This document shows, in pieces, positions 63,808 through 64,000 of a stretch of DNA of 64,000 bases. The first letter of the stretch is position 1. Each line of letters opens with the position of its first letter. A program made the translations under genes and the position numbers. The notes under the pieces were generated by a model that saw only the letters and a list, made by a program, of their open reading frames with translations, searched no databases and was not told the origin of the DNA. Source of the stretch: JAJFFW01 sp963922595 (GTDB lineage: Bacteria; Pseudomonadota; Alphaproteobacteria; Caulobacterales; Parvularculaceae); assembly GCA_963922595.1 (NCBI GenBank), contig CAWUIM010000001.1, forward strand, positions 72,634 to 136,633. The letters run 5' to 3'.

Positions 63808-64000
63808 ATGAAGATGATGATGATAGGAACCGCAGCGCTCGCGATGGCGGCGGCCGGATGTCAGTCCACAGGCGAAGGCGCCCTTACCGGCGCCGCGCTC
63901 GGCGCAGCTGGCGGGGCGATCGCCGGAGAAATTTTTGCAGGCAGCCCGGGACGCGGCGCCGCTTATGGCGCGCTCGTGGGCGCAGCGCTCGGCGCCTATG
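63808..64000 (+). CDS. glycine-zipper outer-membrane lipoprotein, N-terminal fragment
   Basis: Only the first 64 codons are in the window. Residues 1-18 form a lipoprotein signal with lipobox AAAGC, and two Gly/Ala zipper helices follow (GAALGAAGGAIAGEIFAG, GAAYGALVGAALGAY). Such proteins resemble the OmpA-linked or Rick_17kDa/SlyB class. AAAGGAG stands ahead of the ATG. It is cut by the right edge. Confidence 0.82.
   Translation, partial: MKMMMIGTAALAMAAAGCQSTGEGALTGAALGAAGGAIAGEIFAGSPGRGAAYGALVGAALGAY

Overview
The window comes from a flagellated alphaproteobacterium, most like marine Caulobacterales/Parvularculales relatives. The reasons are FlaF and FlbT beside a short flagellin, a DUF1217 flagellar protein, a FlgJ reduced to its rod-binding domain, and IalB-family and DUF992 secreted proteins. 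GC content is moderate and genes are densely packed with many 4-nt stop/start overlaps. I see no CRISPR array, prophage, integrase or intact insertion sequence.

Layout. 1-18.3 kb is a flagellar cluster in several transcription units: motA-orf-flgF-flgG-flgA-flgH-fliL; fliK-flgD on the opposite strand; flgJ-flgN-fliC-flaF-flbT-DUF1217; fliI on the opposite strand; flgB-flgC-fliE-fliQ-flhA-fliR-flhB-orf. fliF, fliG, fliM, fliN, fliP, flgE, flgI, flgK, flgL and motB are not here. 18.4-30.3 kb is a surface region: an SSS-family symporter, a giant autotransporter (2309 aa, about 25 repeats of about 52 residues), an IalB-like secreted protein, a GT4 glycosyltransferase and a TIGR03032-family protein.

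30.4-54.5 kb looks like a low-oxygen and stress island. It holds an archaeal-type (AMP-phosphorylase-like) thymidine phosphorylase with a PRPP-synthetase homologue and a beta-CASP nuclease; a GerW/YtfJ plus DUF2953 pair (a Bacillus-type pair); a ClpP-fold membrane protease; a patatin; an APC permease; a sulfide-oxidation unit (ETHE1-like, DUF442-SQR fusion, SulP); hemerythrin with an ATP-grasp-like protein; a lipoprotein cytochrome c; an HPF plus cold-shock fusion; a PmpA/PmpB-like pair; and a VIT transporter. Seven perfect TTGA-N6-TCAA (FNR/FixK-type) palindromes and two near matches lie in its intergenic gaps. I infer one oxygen-responsive regulon; the regulator itself is not in the window.

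54.6-61.3 kb is a two-gene candidate biosynthetic locus: a 1894-aa single-module NRPS with an unusual order (formyltransferase, half condensation domain, adenylation with a serine-like code, methyltransferase, carrier protein, thioesterase with Cys nucleophile) and a GT2 glycosyltransferase. It is followed by about 1 kb without a clear gene, tRNA-Asp(GTC), a zinc-independent MDR oxidoreductase, and the start of a glycine-zipper lipoprotein cut by the right edge.

The strongest candidates for something undescribed are the NRPS locus and the FNR-box island that includes a sporulation-type ytfJ/ytfI-like pair.
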